In this document: piece after piece, positions 33,101-44,493 of the stretch | How positions within the stretch are numbered: position 1 is the first letter of the stretch | Layout of the letters: each line of letters begins with the position of its first letter | From: Dysidea avara | Lineage: Eukaryota > Porifera > Demospongiae > Dictyoceratida > Dysideidae | Assembly: GCF_963678975.1 (NCBI RefSeq) | Contig: NC_089281.1 | Coordinates: 7,093,277-7,157,276, forward strand | Direction: 5' to 3' | Length of the DNA: 64,000 bases | The notes under the pieces: generated by a model | Seen by the model: the letters and a program-made list of their open reading frames with translations, nothing else | Database searches by the model: none | What the model was told of the DNA's origin: nothing | Translations under genes and position numbers: made by a program

Positions 33101-36100
33101 AATATATTATATATATATATATATATATATAGCAACGTTTCAGGTCATATTGAAGGTACTGTGAGGCTGGTTTTAGGGTGGCATTTTTGGCCAGACCTTC
33201 ATGATCACTAATATACAGTACACGGTACTATCGTACTGTATGATACAGTGATTCTTAGGCAAATTTTTGGCTGGTCATTGTGTGATTAAACAGGTGACTG
33301 CTTAATGCAGACCACAATGCATACATTTGTACGGGAAAATATTTGTGACCTTGTGACAATGGTCATTATACAAACGTGACCACTTAAATTCAAGTGACCA
33401 TTAATTCAGGTTCCATTAGTCTTACCCCCACACCACGAGGGTCTGATGACACGCAATAAAAAGGATTGGCTGTAAAACAATATATAATATATGACATCAC
33501 ATATTATGTCATTGTGAGGCGTGAGCTCAATCTTTAATGATGATATAGTGTTGCTTAGGACCCATGATGCTATGGTAAAGAAGCTCTGGTAGGCTGTCAC
33601 CAGTAAAGGAGTCAGTGAAAGTGAATTCTAGTCGCATGAAAGTATACAAATGATTGATGACTGATGAATTCCTGTCATATGATATACATCACTGCCAAGA
33701 GTTTGTATTGTGTGTCACCAGACCCTTGTGGTCTGGGAGCGAGAATAAGGTTCCGCTATATGCAGTGAAAACTTTTCATATTACACTGAATTGAAGACTC
33801 GACAGAAAATCAAGTGGCAAAACAGTTTGCTCCTTGTTTCATGCATAATCCTAAAGTACCTGTGGTTTTGTATACGTGTGCATGTGTGTACATACATATC
33901 AATTATCTCACTTATAGAAACTACTGCGTGCAATGTTGAATGTGGTTCACTGGAGTTTGCCATTAAATTGTAAGTGAACACACCGTATTGTGGAGATGCT
34001 ACTGGCGTCATGTGCACCCTCAACAGTGTCTATCAACATATTTGACTACTTGAGTACTCCAGTAATATTTGGTATACTGGGACTAGAGGTGCTTTATTTT
34101 GACCGATACGCAGCACTTACAGCACCTGAACTAGCAGCTGCCATTAGTGAAGTACAGTTGTCTATTTTGTGTGTATTGTGTCTTGACTCAGTGCAGTGAT
34201 CATTGCTTCCTTTGGTTACCATGTTGCATTATATGAATGTAGAATATTTCATTATAGAACTGTGTAGAGTACTTGTATTGTCAGTTTAGTTTAGATAACT
34301 CGATACGTATTTGTAACCTAGTCTTTACAGGTTAGTTTGTTAGATAGGTCACCTAGCAGAGCTTATATAGTGCTTAGGCCATACTAGATTGATCTTATGT
34401 TTCAGGTATTTTTACCCTATAGTAACATGAGCCACAATAGTGGTTTCATAACAGGATGTTTTTGTTTTTTTTTGCAAAAAAAATGCCTACAAACCACCTT
34501 GAAAAACATCCTCCTTCATCTATATTATCACCCCACTGATTCCTTGTGGCTTTTTAGTATATAGTGACCTGGCAGGTGAGGTCGAATTTTCTTGAATCAT
34601 TCTCAGCTACATTTGATTGTTCTATTAGACTGCTCTGTACAGTGGACTCTCCGTGTCTCAAGAAATGGTAAAAGTGTTCAAATTATTGCCTCTGACTGTT
34701 GGACAATTACAGGAGTCTAGAGCATTTTATACAACTAACATCGCAGGATTTTGTAACAACACTGGGCTGCTGTATCTGTGAAACATAAAATTAATTTGTA
34801 GTGTAATTCAACAGGAATTTATTGTATATGGAAATATCTTATCTCACTATAGAATACATTCTTCTCTCTCTATTTGCTCAACTCATTCTCAAGACTAACA
34901 GACTTGGCAGTTAACTTCTCTGACATTGCAGGTTACACCCACAGGTAATTCATGAAATATGTAAATATATCTGATTAAATTTGTTATGGTAAAGCACAAG
35001 ATGCTAGTATGATTTTACAGTAAATGTATTTAACCTCTGGATTTGTGTATTTATTTAGGATAGGTGAATTACTGGAGAGTTTAGAAATAATTGAGCGCAG
35101 TAGAAAATTGAAGGAAAAGCCAGTTTATATCGCTGCTACATGTAAATCTCCACCAAGCTCGTGAGTGTTCAGTTTTATATTAAGAAGGTGGTGTGATTTT
35201 GACTGGTCTTCAGGCCTGATAAACAAGCCTTGATCACTACAAGTCTGTCATTGGCACCTCCAGGATGGGATTTACCATTAATTAGAGGTACGTATTTGAA
35301 ATAATTTTCCTTTGATTTTAAACTTTTCTATAATTGGTATTTTGCTTTCGTTATAGATTATTTACTTTAAATATATTTTTTTACTGTTAGATTTGAATTT
35401 CGTGTGGAAAAAGGACGAGTGTGTGTTATTGTATGGACCAGTTGGTATGTGTATCATTTGTGCTGATAATAATTTTGTTGAGTGTGGCTATATACTAGGT
35501 AGCGGCAAAAGTTCTCTCGTTCGTGTATTCGGTGGACTATGGCAGCCATTTGCAGGTATGAGTCATAAGTTATTTTGTAAGGAATAGTTGTACTATAGTT
35601 TGGCTTTCTCAATTTCATGAAATAATTTTTCAGTAAGATTCCTGTAACTTTTGAGTCCCTTCAAATTGCTAATGACAAAACCATTATCAACATACGATAT
35701 GATATGCTGTGCCCCTTGTATCTCAACTGCACTAAAGTCAGCACCGTAAGGAAAGTATAATTTTATTAGCAATGATCCAGCATTATTCTTGTATGCAATA
35801 CAGTATGTATGTACTGTGGCATGGTAGTACTTTATCTTTTATTGATAGGTTTTTGTGATTTGTTGGTGGATATCGGTAACACTGGAGTGATGTTCTTACC
35901 ACAGCAGCCATTCCTCATTACTGGCTCTCTTACCGAACAGGTGAAATTTTTGTGAACTCTTCTAGTATAATTTTAGAATTTTAAGGGGTAATCGAAATAA
36001 AGGTAATGAAGTTGCCTACACATGCAGCTATACTAGTGTACGTTTTATCAAATTCAATTTTTATCAATTAACAAATGCTTTGGCAAGCGTAATTTACTGT

Positions 36101-39100
36101 AGATAAGGCTATGAGGTTGATTTCTTCACTGCTCACACCACTAATTTCCATAAATTTATTGTAGAGGTGCGTCTTGTACTGTTCCTTGTGTGTAATGCTG
36201 TATAACAAGCGGGGCATAGTGGAAAATGATGCGAAGTATAAGGAAAAATTAGAAATTTTACATTTGACTTTGAGATCATAGCAATGAATCTACACCTCTA
36301 GTGGACGTTTATTCAGTCATGGCTATACTGTTGTCTTATCTACTAAAATTTAAAATTTCTTGCAATTGTTATAAGTGTAGTTTCTGTTTCAATGTCACAG
36401 TTACTATTACAAATGAATACCATTCTAGCATATGCTATCGGGGGGGGGGGGGGGGGGGGGAGTACAACACGTGTCACGTGTACTAGTAAAAGAGTTGCTA
36501 CATCAGATAACATTTCATGTGAGCCCAATAGGTCCTGTACATTATACGGATGGTGAGGATCACCAGGGATTAAGTGATATTCAGGTTCTGTTTTATCTGT
36601 ACTTTACAGTGATGTGAATTTTGCGACTATAAATGGTTCCAGTACAGTGGAACCTCAGTTATCTGAACCCCTTGGAACCAGGGGTAGTCCATAAGTCTGA
36701 AAAGTCCATATCTCTGAAACTGTGTATAAATAAGCTTAAAATAGCACAAAAAAACATTTTCAAAAAATTTAATATTGTTAATTACCCTAATAGAACAGTC
36801 ACTACTCTAATAGAGCAGTCTTTTCCATAGTTCGGTTAACCGAGAATCTGGATAAGTGGGGTCTGGATAGCTGAGGTTCCACTGTAGACTTAAAGTACAG
36901 TAGGACCTCCATTATCCGAACACCTTTGTGTCAACTAAATCATAAAAGTGTCCAGATAAGTGAATTTGTTCGGATAACTGAAGCCCATACATTTATATAC
37001 AGAGCTCTGTTGAAATACTCTAATAGAACATACACCTGTGACAAAATATTCTAATAGAACATACACCTGTTGACAAAATACCCTAATAGAACAGTCACCA
37101 CTACTGTTCGGATAATCGAGGTCCTACTGTAATAATGAAGAATGGTAGTCACGGACTTCCCACGAAGGGTTACAACAAGCTTTTAATGACCATATACAAT
37201 CATTCTTGCCTGATATGCCACTATGCAACAGTTTTCACCACATAGTTCTTTAACCCTTTATTACTGAATGGCTAATATATTGCCAAAAAACGCATGTTAC
37301 GGGTGCCCTTTATAAATAGACCCATAACTCCTTCATCCTAAGGACTACGAAGTTGAAATAACCACCAATTTGTTGAGTAGGCCCAGGCGTTTCTAATAAA
37401 ATTTAACGCGAAGCAATAAGAACGAGTACATGCTTGTCGCCCCCCCCCTCCCCTGATATGCTATTATGCAACAGTTTTCACCACATAGTTCTTTAATTGA
37501 GCAGAACTAACTTGTAGTTGGAGTGCATGTGCACAAATTATAAAGCTTCTCGGATGGTTTACAAGTCTATTGTACATTAGAAGATCTAGATATTGAAGAG
37601 TTAAATTTATATATAGAGCCTTTAACATATGGTTTAGTAAGGAAGTAGAAATGATTGAGATCAAAACAAGTTTAAATTGCCTTGTTCTCAGCATAGTTCT
37701 CCCAGTGATATGACGATAATTAGAAGCATCATCATCTAGTTTTAACAAGTAGAAGGAAAAATTAGGAAATTTAAGCTGGATTAGGGATCAAAGAACAAAA
37801 AAGCAGGGAAACAAGGGAACAGCTGAAAGTTGTGAAACAAGGGAGGTTGCATATACCTGATATACCTGTAGATATACTAGTGGACATCTAATCCCTACTC
37901 TTCAGTCTATAACCATGACTGAATTAGGAATTACATGTCCACTAGTATATCTGCAGGTATAGGTAACCTCCCTTGTTTCACAACTTTCAGCTGTAGGCAT
38001 ACGTACATTATGCCGGAATAATTTTTGGAATAATTGGTGATAAAAAGAATCAGGAATAATTCCGGAATAATAGGGTGATCTTCCGGAATAATAGGGTGAT
38101 CTTCCGGAATAATTAATTAGAATTCACACATTTTTCGTGTAGTATCGCAGAAAAATTTGTAAGGGAACATCCATAATCATTGCTGCACAAAATTGGGCAA
38201 AAGATCGAGATACTCTAATAGAGCAGTCACTCATCCTAATAGAACAGTCAGACAAGTTTAGTTCGATCTTTGGGCATAGTTTTTATGCTGCAGAAGAATA
38301 TCCATTTGACTTTTACAATTCCAGGAATTACTCCAGGAATATTTGGGAATAATAGGTGAATAAAAAAAGAATTTCCAGAAAGATAATAGGTAATTTAAAA
38401 AGCATAATGTACTCAAGCCTATTCAACTGTTCCCTTGTTTCCCTGCTTTTTTGTTCTTTGATCCCTAATCCAGCTTAAAATTCCTAATTTTTCCTTCTAC
38501 TTATTTAATAACACAATTATGACAACTGAATCCACGTGTACCACATTAAAAGAAAGAATGGCTCCAGGCATTCCATAAAATAATTTTGCATCTAAACATG
38601 ATCAATTACGCACTGAAAAGTGAGGTGGCCATTACGCTTTGTTTGTAGCTATGCTCCGCTCGTTACATAGCATTACAAACTTCTTTGCAATGAATCCAGT
38701 CGCTATGGAAAATTCAGGCAAAAACCATGACACAGCCAGAGGGAAGCCGTATCGCGCTATCGCAAATTGACACCTTGCGTTGTCAGCGAAAAGAACTAGA
38801 ACACAAAGGAGGACAAAGGTAAGTCCATGATACGTGCATTGTAAGTACTGCGGTTGGCGAAAAGGTACGTCTCAGGACGAAGCAACGTCGAACAGTGGAA
38901 GAATCAAGCCCGTAGCCTTACCCATTGTTGAGTTATGCTTGGCTGAAGGCATCAGTTAGTTAGTTAGAATAAAATTCTGTTAAATAGAAAAAAATTTAAA
39001 TTCTGTAGAAACTTGTTGGAAGGGTTTGGGGTCACTCTGAAGGCATTTTTTGGGCTTGGCTATGCCTAACCAATACTGCCAAGCTGTTATGAAGGAATTT

Positions 39101-40260
39101 GAGGCTGTTTTAGGGTGATATTTTTGGACAAAAACTGCATGATCCCTAATATACAGTACTATGATAGTGCATTTCACATTTGTATGCATGATATATCTAT
39201 TTGCTTTGTGGAGCCCAATATTTTAAACGTAAAATCTGATTGGCTATAGATCATCTTTCCTCATCAAATGAACAAAGACAAGATGATAGAAAATGATTTT
39301 GGTACAGTGAACAGCGTTTATAGAGGTGAGTGTACAATGCATTACACCAAGAGTTGATAATATGAGAGACAGGAAAGTGTCTAACGTCGTAACACAGTGA
39401 TTGTAGAAGTCCTTTGCACATAATGTAGTAAATGTGAGCATTTAATCACAAAAACCATGAACAGACATCCAAACATATCAGAGAGCATGTCTGAAAGCTT
39501 TAAATATAAACTCCTTGAGAACCATGTTTGATGAAACAATGACACAAACATTGCTTTGAATTTCAGCTGTGTTAAGAGTTGTTCTCAGACATGTTATCAA
39601 AAACAATCAAAACTTTTGAGCTTATTGTAATCTACCTGTGAAGTAGTATTGTCCATTGTATATCCTTGATCAGTCATAGGTAATTTGCTGGTTCAGTTGG
39701 ATAAAAAGCCTTCTAACATTTTTGAACATTCATCACTGTGTGGCTAAATTAGTTAATGAAATATGTGACCTGCTAAGCAAAAACTCGACTTGTTTGCATT
39801 TTCCTCAAACTTCATTTTATGACACAAGGTGGGCATGTGATATCTCAAATACAAGACATCCAGACTAATCATGGCTTTCCTTCAGATAATCCACTTCAAC
39901 CCCCATTCTGCATTTATTTCTTACAGGACTTTACAGTCTTCTCTCTCATATTGTTAACTCTTGTCTACACGATTGATTTGAAAGCAGAAAAGTCTATTGG
40001 ACCTCTATGGTTTATTCTCACATACATGTGTGATACACATAATATCTCATGCAGCCGCAGCATAACATTATTATGTATTGTGTTTGGTAGAGGTTCACTG
40101 GGAAGAGAGACTAACAGAGGCAGTGAGAATGGCTGCACTAGTGAGAAATTGTTAATACAGGAAAAAATATTAATTTGTGTTTATTAAATTAGGTGCCACT
40201 TAGGGACAGGATAGGAGGCATGAACTCTCCACTAGAGGGTAACTGGTGAGTGTGTTTGTG

Positions 40261-40328
<68 letters not shown>

Positions 40329-40893
40329 TGTGTGTGTGCATGGTGTGTGTGTGTGTCTACATGTGGGCATGTGTGAGTTCAGAATCTATATAAGTTAGAA
40401 ATATATAGAGTTCAGGATGCTATAAAATTCAGGAATCTATCAAGTTTAAAGTTTTAGAAATTTTTATACTTCAGGATATATATAGGGAATGGTTTAATAT
40501 TATTAGACAATGGTAATTTGAGACTACTTCTTCCTTTTCCAAGGTATAACATCCTGTCTCCTGGACAAATGCAGCAAGTTGCTTTTGCTCGCCTGTTTTA
40601 TCACAGACCTCCTTTTGCCAGTAAGTCAGTAATAATCCTATACATGTAACTAGATTTTGTACTTGTATAGTTCTCGATGAAGCATCTAGTTTTCTCAGTG
40701 AAAAACTAGAATTGGAATTCTATACTGAACTAAAAGAACTTGGCATCACATTTCTTAGTGTTGGCCATCGATCATCATTGAATAAGGTTTTGTTGTGTTA
40801 ATTCAGTTGCTTTATTTGTTTAAAATACAACTCCAACAGTTTCATGACCATTTTCTCAGCTTTGACGGATCAGGAGACTGGACTTACAAGTAG
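30159..40893 (+). CDS. ABCD4: ABCD4-type ABC half-transporter
   Basis: In mammals ABCD4 is a lysosomal/ER half-transporter that works with LMBD1 in exporting cobalamin (vitamin B12). Twenty-two in-phase exons: 30159-30292, 30354-30466, 30522-30649, 30698-30834, 30884-31000, 31057-31182, 31230-31280, 31565-31607, 33918-33969, 34027-34151, 34853-34944, 35059-35160, 35214-35287, 35391-35444, 35499-35555, 35849-35940, 36507-36584, 40093-40140, 40193-40245, 40544-40620, 40671-40786, 40840-40893. They give 640 aa against 606 in human; the extra is an acidic N-terminus. Features: first membrane helix (LLFFLFLIFVKIA), the ABCD loop DNPDQRITQDVDRFC, NIFDYL and GYTHRIGELLESL as in ABCD4, Walker A GPVGSGKSS (about 449-457), Q-loop LPQQPF, signature LSPGQMQQ (about 563), Walker B ILDEA (about 584) and H-switch SVGHRSS (about 615). 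All ATPase residues look intact. The exon 17 start and the 16-codon exon 18 are the least certain. Intron 17 is 3.5 kb and full of MITEs. Confidence 0.9.
31738..31775. repeat. (TG)n tract in ABCD4 intron 8
   Basis: GTGTGTGTGTGTGTACGCGTG. Low complexity. Confidence 0.8.
32488..32739. mobile_element. hAT-like MITE in ABCD4 intron 8
   Basis: The left end CATAGACGTAGCAAG and right end GGTTGCTACACCTATG are inverted and match the termini of the MITE at 1805. No exact target duplication was found. One CTCTAATAAAACAGTC motif copy lies at about 32643-32660 (inverted). Confidence 0.6.
32750..33240. repeat. GACTGGTGAACC repeat family, copy 2
   Basis: Starts ATTATGACTGGTGAACCTG and contains CATAGGTAAGTCCATGAAGC, AAAATCAAGCCTGTAG, CATCAGTTAGTC and a terminal CTAATATACAGTAC. 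A (TA)n tract sits inside at about 33107-33130. Located in ABCD4 intron 8. Confidence 0.65.
36436..36460. repeat. Poly-G run of about 20 bases
   Basis: Uninterrupted G homopolymer about 47 bp upstream of ABCD4 exon 17. The exact length is likely unreliable by sequencing. Confidence 0.85.
36645..36884. mobile_element. Pogo/Tigger-like MITE, 240 bp, TA target
   Basis: CAGTGGAACCTCAGTTATC at the left and GATAGCTGAGGTTCCACTG at the right are inverted repeats bounded by TA on each side. TA targets and CAGTGGAACC-type ends are typical of Tc1/mariner-pogo MITEs. Two CTAATAGARCAGTC motif copies lie inside (36786-36825). Confidence 0.8.
36898..37129. mobile_element. Pogo/Tigger-like MITE, 232 bp, TA target
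   Basis: CAGTAGGACCTCCATTATCC and GGATAATCGAGGTCCTACTG are inverted ends bounded by TA. It is a different subfamily from its neighbour 13 bp away. Three CTAATAGAACA motif copies lie inside (37016-37100), two of them in a 35-bp duplicated unit with ACACCTGTGACAAAATA. Confidence 0.8.
37744..38503. mobile_element. Foldback element interrupted by a hAT MITE
   Basis: The left arm (37744-37905) starts AAGTAGAAGGAAAAATTAGG and runs through AGCAGGGAAACAAGGGAAC to CTAGTGGACAT. The right arm is its inverse, split into 37930-37993 and 38422-38503 by the insertion at 37994-38421. The short loop is about 37906-37930. Excluding the insertion, the arms are about 150 bp. Confidence 0.8.
37994..38421. mobile_element. 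hAT-type MITE, 428 bp, nested
   Basis: Termini TAGGCATACGTACATTATGC and GCATAATGTACTCAAGCCTA are inverted. The flanks TTCAGCTG and TTCAACTG form an 8-bp target duplication with one change. The interior has GGAATAAT repeats and two CTAATAGARCAGTC copies (38213-38250). Confidence 0.8.
38508..39195. repeat. GACTGGTGAACC repeat family, copy 3
   Basis: The longest uninterrupted copy (about 690 bp). It carries AAAGAAAGAATGGCTCCAG, CACAAAGGAGGACAAAG joined to GTAAGTCCATGATACG, GTAGCCTTACCCATTGTTG, CATCAGTTAGTTAG and the end CCCTAATATACAGTAC. Confidence 0.65.
40257..40345. repeat. (TGCG)n tetranucleotide array then (TG)n
   Basis: About 18 TGCG units followed by TG repeats. It begins about 11 bp after the GT donor of ABCD4 exon 19. 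Alternating purine-pyrimidine, so potentially Z-DNA forming. Confidence 0.95.
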
Positions 40894-41580
40894 ATACACT
40901 TCAGTGATCATCAAACTTCAATCATAAATGACTACTTTTTATTTCATGAACAGTGAACACTTAATACATGTATTTATATCATCTTCATAAGGGTATTCAC
41001 CAAGTGAAAATTACTATGACAAGTTTGCTTGTTTCTTTCATAAGATATAGCCACCAAAAGACCACACATCATTGTTGGGACTAAATTATTCCATAAGGAC
41101 CAGAAAATTGAAGATCAGCAAAACCACTGGATCCAAAACTGCAACCACCCCACCTTATGCATCTGATACTCTCCAGTACTTTGCTGCGTATTATGTGTGG
41201 ACCTAAATGTAGTTGCATTGGTTACCTTGTATTAGTTGCTGTGTTAGTTATAAAGTTACAGCTGTGTCATCAAGAGATTGTGATACTTGCATCATTAAGA
41301 GCATATGATGGCAGGTGTTATAGTGATGTAATCTATCACAACAAAGTGCATGATCATGTACTAATTAAGGTGTACAATGAATGATGTGTCATATTGTATG
41401 CATCATCTCGTATTGAGAAAATGCTCATGTTCTTTGCCACTCTCACTGTACACCCCTGCCGCTTTAAACTATTGATGTATTTGTTTTAATGTTACATTGT
41501 GTTTGTAAGTGAGTTGTAAACAATATACACACAATCTGCTACTGCTATTAATGTTCTCTGTATAATGAGAAGTATATGAG
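40894..41580. other. Intergenic between convergent ABCD4 and fibrinogen-domain genes
   Basis: Holds the 3' ends of both genes. The 75-codon plus-strand frame at 41157 has no recognisable domain and is not supported as a gene. Confidence 0.4.
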
Positions 41581-42336
41581 TTACAATGTCTCTAACAAGC
41601 AATTGTGAGGTCGTATCTTCATTTCAACCCACCTAGGGTTGTACCACGTACCAGCAAAGAAAAAGAGAGCTCCTTCTGTAGGATAATATTGTGCATTGAG
41701 GTTAATGAACCAGCAGTTGTTGTACCACCATCCTCCATTACCCAAGTTAGTTCCGATCCGTACTGCACAATTGGTTGTACTGATGGCATCATTGTCATTA
41801 TCAAATGTGGTGAATTTTCTGCCACTCAAAGGACGGCCTAAGGTGAAGGGATCAGTGGGAGTTACACCAGTAAACCCATCAATAGTTAGTCGATATTCTT
41901 CACTAGCACTTCCAACTTTAAATGTGTTGTAGTGAAGGTAGGATCTGGTGTTGTTGAAAAATTCAAAGTCCACTCTGAGTTCCCATTGACCAGTTTGAGT
42001 AAGACAGTTCATAGCTTTTAAACCGTACCAAAATTCACCATCAATCTTTCCAAATCCATTCTCATAATCCCTCCATGGACGATCAAAATTCTCACTACCA
42101 TCGAATCTTCTTTGTATCACTGTCCATCCTCCAGTTTCACAGAAGGTATTGATACTGTTAAACTGTTGTCCTCCACATAGTAGTTGTGTCTGGTAAACTC
42201 CAGATGGTTTAGTGGAGAAATGGAAATAATCGAGATCACAACAACTTTGAATAAACTTGTTCTCCTTTTCACAGCATAGGTTAGCAGTTATTCCAGTGAT
42301 CAGTATTGAGATGAAGATTATCAAAAATGCCGCCAT
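41581..42336 (-). CDS. Secreted fibrinogen-related domain (FReD) protein, 251 aa, intronless
   Basis: A signal peptide (MAAFLIIFISILITGITA) is followed by a short Cys-rich linker and a complete fibrinogen C-terminal domain (about 45-250). Diagnostic blocks: GGWTVIQRRFDGSENFDRPW, the GFGKIDGEFWYGL stretch, WELRVDFEFF, YRLTIDGFTG, FTTFDNDND at the calcium-site position, NGGWWYNNCWFINLNAQYYP, and VEMKIRPHNC at the end. Paired cysteines are in the usual places. Such FReDs act as extracellular lectins or adhesion/immune recognition proteins (ficolin, tachylectin and tenascin relatives). There is no collagen or coiled-coil region, so it is a minimal stand-alone FReD. The lack of introns in an intron-rich neighbourhood suggests a retrocopy or intron loss. 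The ligand is unknown. Confidence 0.9.
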   Translation of the reverse strand: MAAFLIIFISILITGITANLCCEKENKFIQSCCDLDYFHFSTKPSGVYQTQLLCGGQQFNSINTFCETGGWTVIQRRFDGSENFDRPWRDYENGFGKIDGEFWYGLKAMNCLTQTGQWELRVDFEFFNNTRSYLHYNTFKVGSASEEYRLTIDGFTGVTPTDPFTLGRPLSGRKFTTFDNDNDAISTTNCAVRIGTNLGNGGWWYNNCWFINLNAQYYPTEGALFFFAGTWYNPRWVEMKIRPHNCLLETL

Positions 42337-42545
42337 CTTATTGTCAGTTGATGTATCCTATCCTGCAATGTACACAACATAATCACTGTAATCATTATTC
42401 AAACTGATATATAATTTGTAAACATTGTACCATGATGCCATCAACTTTATTATTCATCAAACAGTGAGGTCAGTAAGTAATTTGTGTTGTTAATTATTAA
42501 AATGTCACCAGCTAAACTATGCAGCTGAAACCAGCTAATATATTA

Positions 42546-42645
42546 GTCCCGCGTAGCCAGACTATATACTATTCTTTTGTGTACTTTTCCTGACGCCCAC
42601 ACAAAAGAAAAGTAGTGGTCTGGCTACGCGAGACTACTAATATAT
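42546..42645. mobile_element. Palindromic mini-MITE, about 95 bp
   Basis: The left arm TATTAGTCCCGCGTAGCCAG continues to TTCTTTTGTGT and is mirrored by CACAAAAGAAAAG to CTGGCTACGCGAGACTACTA. The whole unit folds into one long hairpin with a loop of about 13 nt. Confidence 0.8.
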
Positions 42646-42723
42646 GTGACCGGATCTGCGAAAACAGGACACAATCACTTTTTTTTTCGAATTCCTGTTT
42701 ATTAAATATTTACAATCTACTTA

Positions 42724-43043
42724 TGCACCTATCAATGTTATCCCCCACCTCCCCCCTCCTGGGCGTAGTGGGGGAAATGGTGGGGATTTGACTTTTTGAA
42801 AAATCAAATTCTCCACCCACTGGGGAACAACTAGTGGTCAAATCTCCATGTAGTATTGCTGGAATAAACTTTAGGAAACAGATCAATTCTTATAGCTCGC
42901 AAGCTAAAGCAAACGCCTAAAATTTCGAACGGTCAAATGCCCCACTAGTGGAGCAAAATTTCTGATCAAATCGGCGAAAATCCCCCACTAATCCCTTAGT
43001 AAGCCCGGGAGGGGGGTAGTGGGGCTTAACATTGATAGGTGCA
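42724..43043. mobile_element. Harbinger-like MITE, 320 bp, TTA target
   Basis: The termini TGCACCTATCAATGTTA and TTAACATTGATAGGTGCA are inverted. TTA on each side fits the 3-bp TWA target of PIF/Harbinger elements. The related copy at 52818-53138 lies in the opposite orientation. G/C-run blocks (CCCCCACCTCC, GGGAGGGGGGTAG) lie just inside the ends. Confidence 0.85.
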
Positions 43044-43049
43044 TTAGCC

Positions 43050-43690
43050 AAGTGTACCCTCTGGCAAAGTTTCAGCTTCATATGCCAATAACTTTGGGAG
43101 TTACAGTCCTACAAAGTAGCCGGCAACAACAGAAAAATCGATTTGTACAGCAAGTATAGGGAAAACAAGGGGGTGGTACGCGCTGTAGGGAAATCTGGGA
43201 CCGCGGTCAAAGTCTTGACCGGCCTAAACTTCGCTACTAAGAACCTTTTCAGGGGGCTTTTCCGACCTTTAATTTGGCCGGTGACTTACCGACGATATTT
43301 CAGCCCTTTTCGATTGTGGGTTGGAAGCTTTTACCCTTGACCCTTTAATTGGCACGATTTTGATGGCCTTGACCTTTGACCGCGGTCGCACACCCCCTTG
43401 GGAAAATAAATAACAGACGTTTACAAAAACGGTTGTAACTTAACGGATTGAGGTACGGAGCAAAAATTTTCCTTTGCTCGCCCTTCTTCGCTGCATACAA
43501 AGGCGAAATTAGTGAAGGAAAACCGATCGTTTCGACATGACGTAAACAAACGCTCATAACTTGCGTGTCCTTGGGTCTACTGCAACGAAACAAAGATTTT
43601 CCAACTCCTCTTGAGCAGGCGAATAAGATGATATCCAGGTTTTTATTGTTAGTCCCTTCCTTCACTAAAAAAGGGGTTAAAAATTTACGG
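43050..43690. other. Block with distinct, more GC-rich composition
   Basis: Contains CCGCGGTCAAAG...GACCGCGGTC and GCCGGTGACTTACCGACG, unlike its AT-rich surroundings. Small frames on both strands have no recognised domain. Together with GTGACCGGATCTGCGAAAAC at about 42646 it may be one transposon into which the Harbinger MITE inserted. The ends were not resolved. Confidence 0.35.
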
Positions 43691-44493
43691 AATTTTCAAT
43701 AATACGCAAGTATTTCACCCAATGTATTCAATTATAGATAATTTAGTCATTATGGCCTTACAAGGCATAAAATAGAAGGTGAATACACTTTCATAACTGC
43801 ATGCACTCAGTCCAGAAGAGTTTGAATAACGATGATAGTTTTATCCAACTGCACTAAACAACACCACAAGTTTACAGTATGGGTAAACTCACAAGCAATG
43901 TTCAGAATACTTGTTTTGTCACAGTACTGAGTTGAGTAGCTCTAGATCTGATAATTGAGTTAAGACGATAGTCCATTTATATGTGTTGGAGAGGATGTTA
44001 GCATAATCAGTTGTGTATGATTATCTCTGGTTGGCATAATGCCAGGATGTGACATCATCTTGTGTGGTTTCCAGCTATATAATTAGCTATTCTTTCTCTA
44101 CTTTTAAATATTGTGTGTGCGTGTATGACACAGGTGTTTGTATTTCTCTACTTTTAAGTGTGTGTGTGTGTGTGCTTGCGTGCATACATGCGTGTTTGTG
44201 TGCATGATTGTCATGTTGGAGTTTGCATAAATGTGTAAAGTTCAGTACTTGTGGAGTACAGTAAGTGCACCATCTAGAGTTATACATCCTATAGCTAGCT
44301 AGCTATCTCTTTGAGAAATAGGCTGTGGGTGTTTACTTGTATTACCACATACCACCTTTTGCAAGTAGCTAAGTTATAAAACTATGTGTACAAAGCTGGT
44401 ATGAAGTATCTACTACTTTTTTACTAAAGTAGCTGCAAACCACAATAGTTAGGGATCACAATTCTAGGTAAGCGTTGCCAGATCATCTTTCGC

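Noticed and set aside
39819-40187. 122-codon plus-strand open frame
   Set aside because: It overlaps ABCD4 intron 17 and exon 18 in another frame and has no domain. The ABCD4 exon reading is in phase with its neighbours.
40257-40345. Regular short array that might suggest a CRISPR-like repeat
   Set aside because: It is a pure TGCG/TG microsatellite without spacers in an animal intron.
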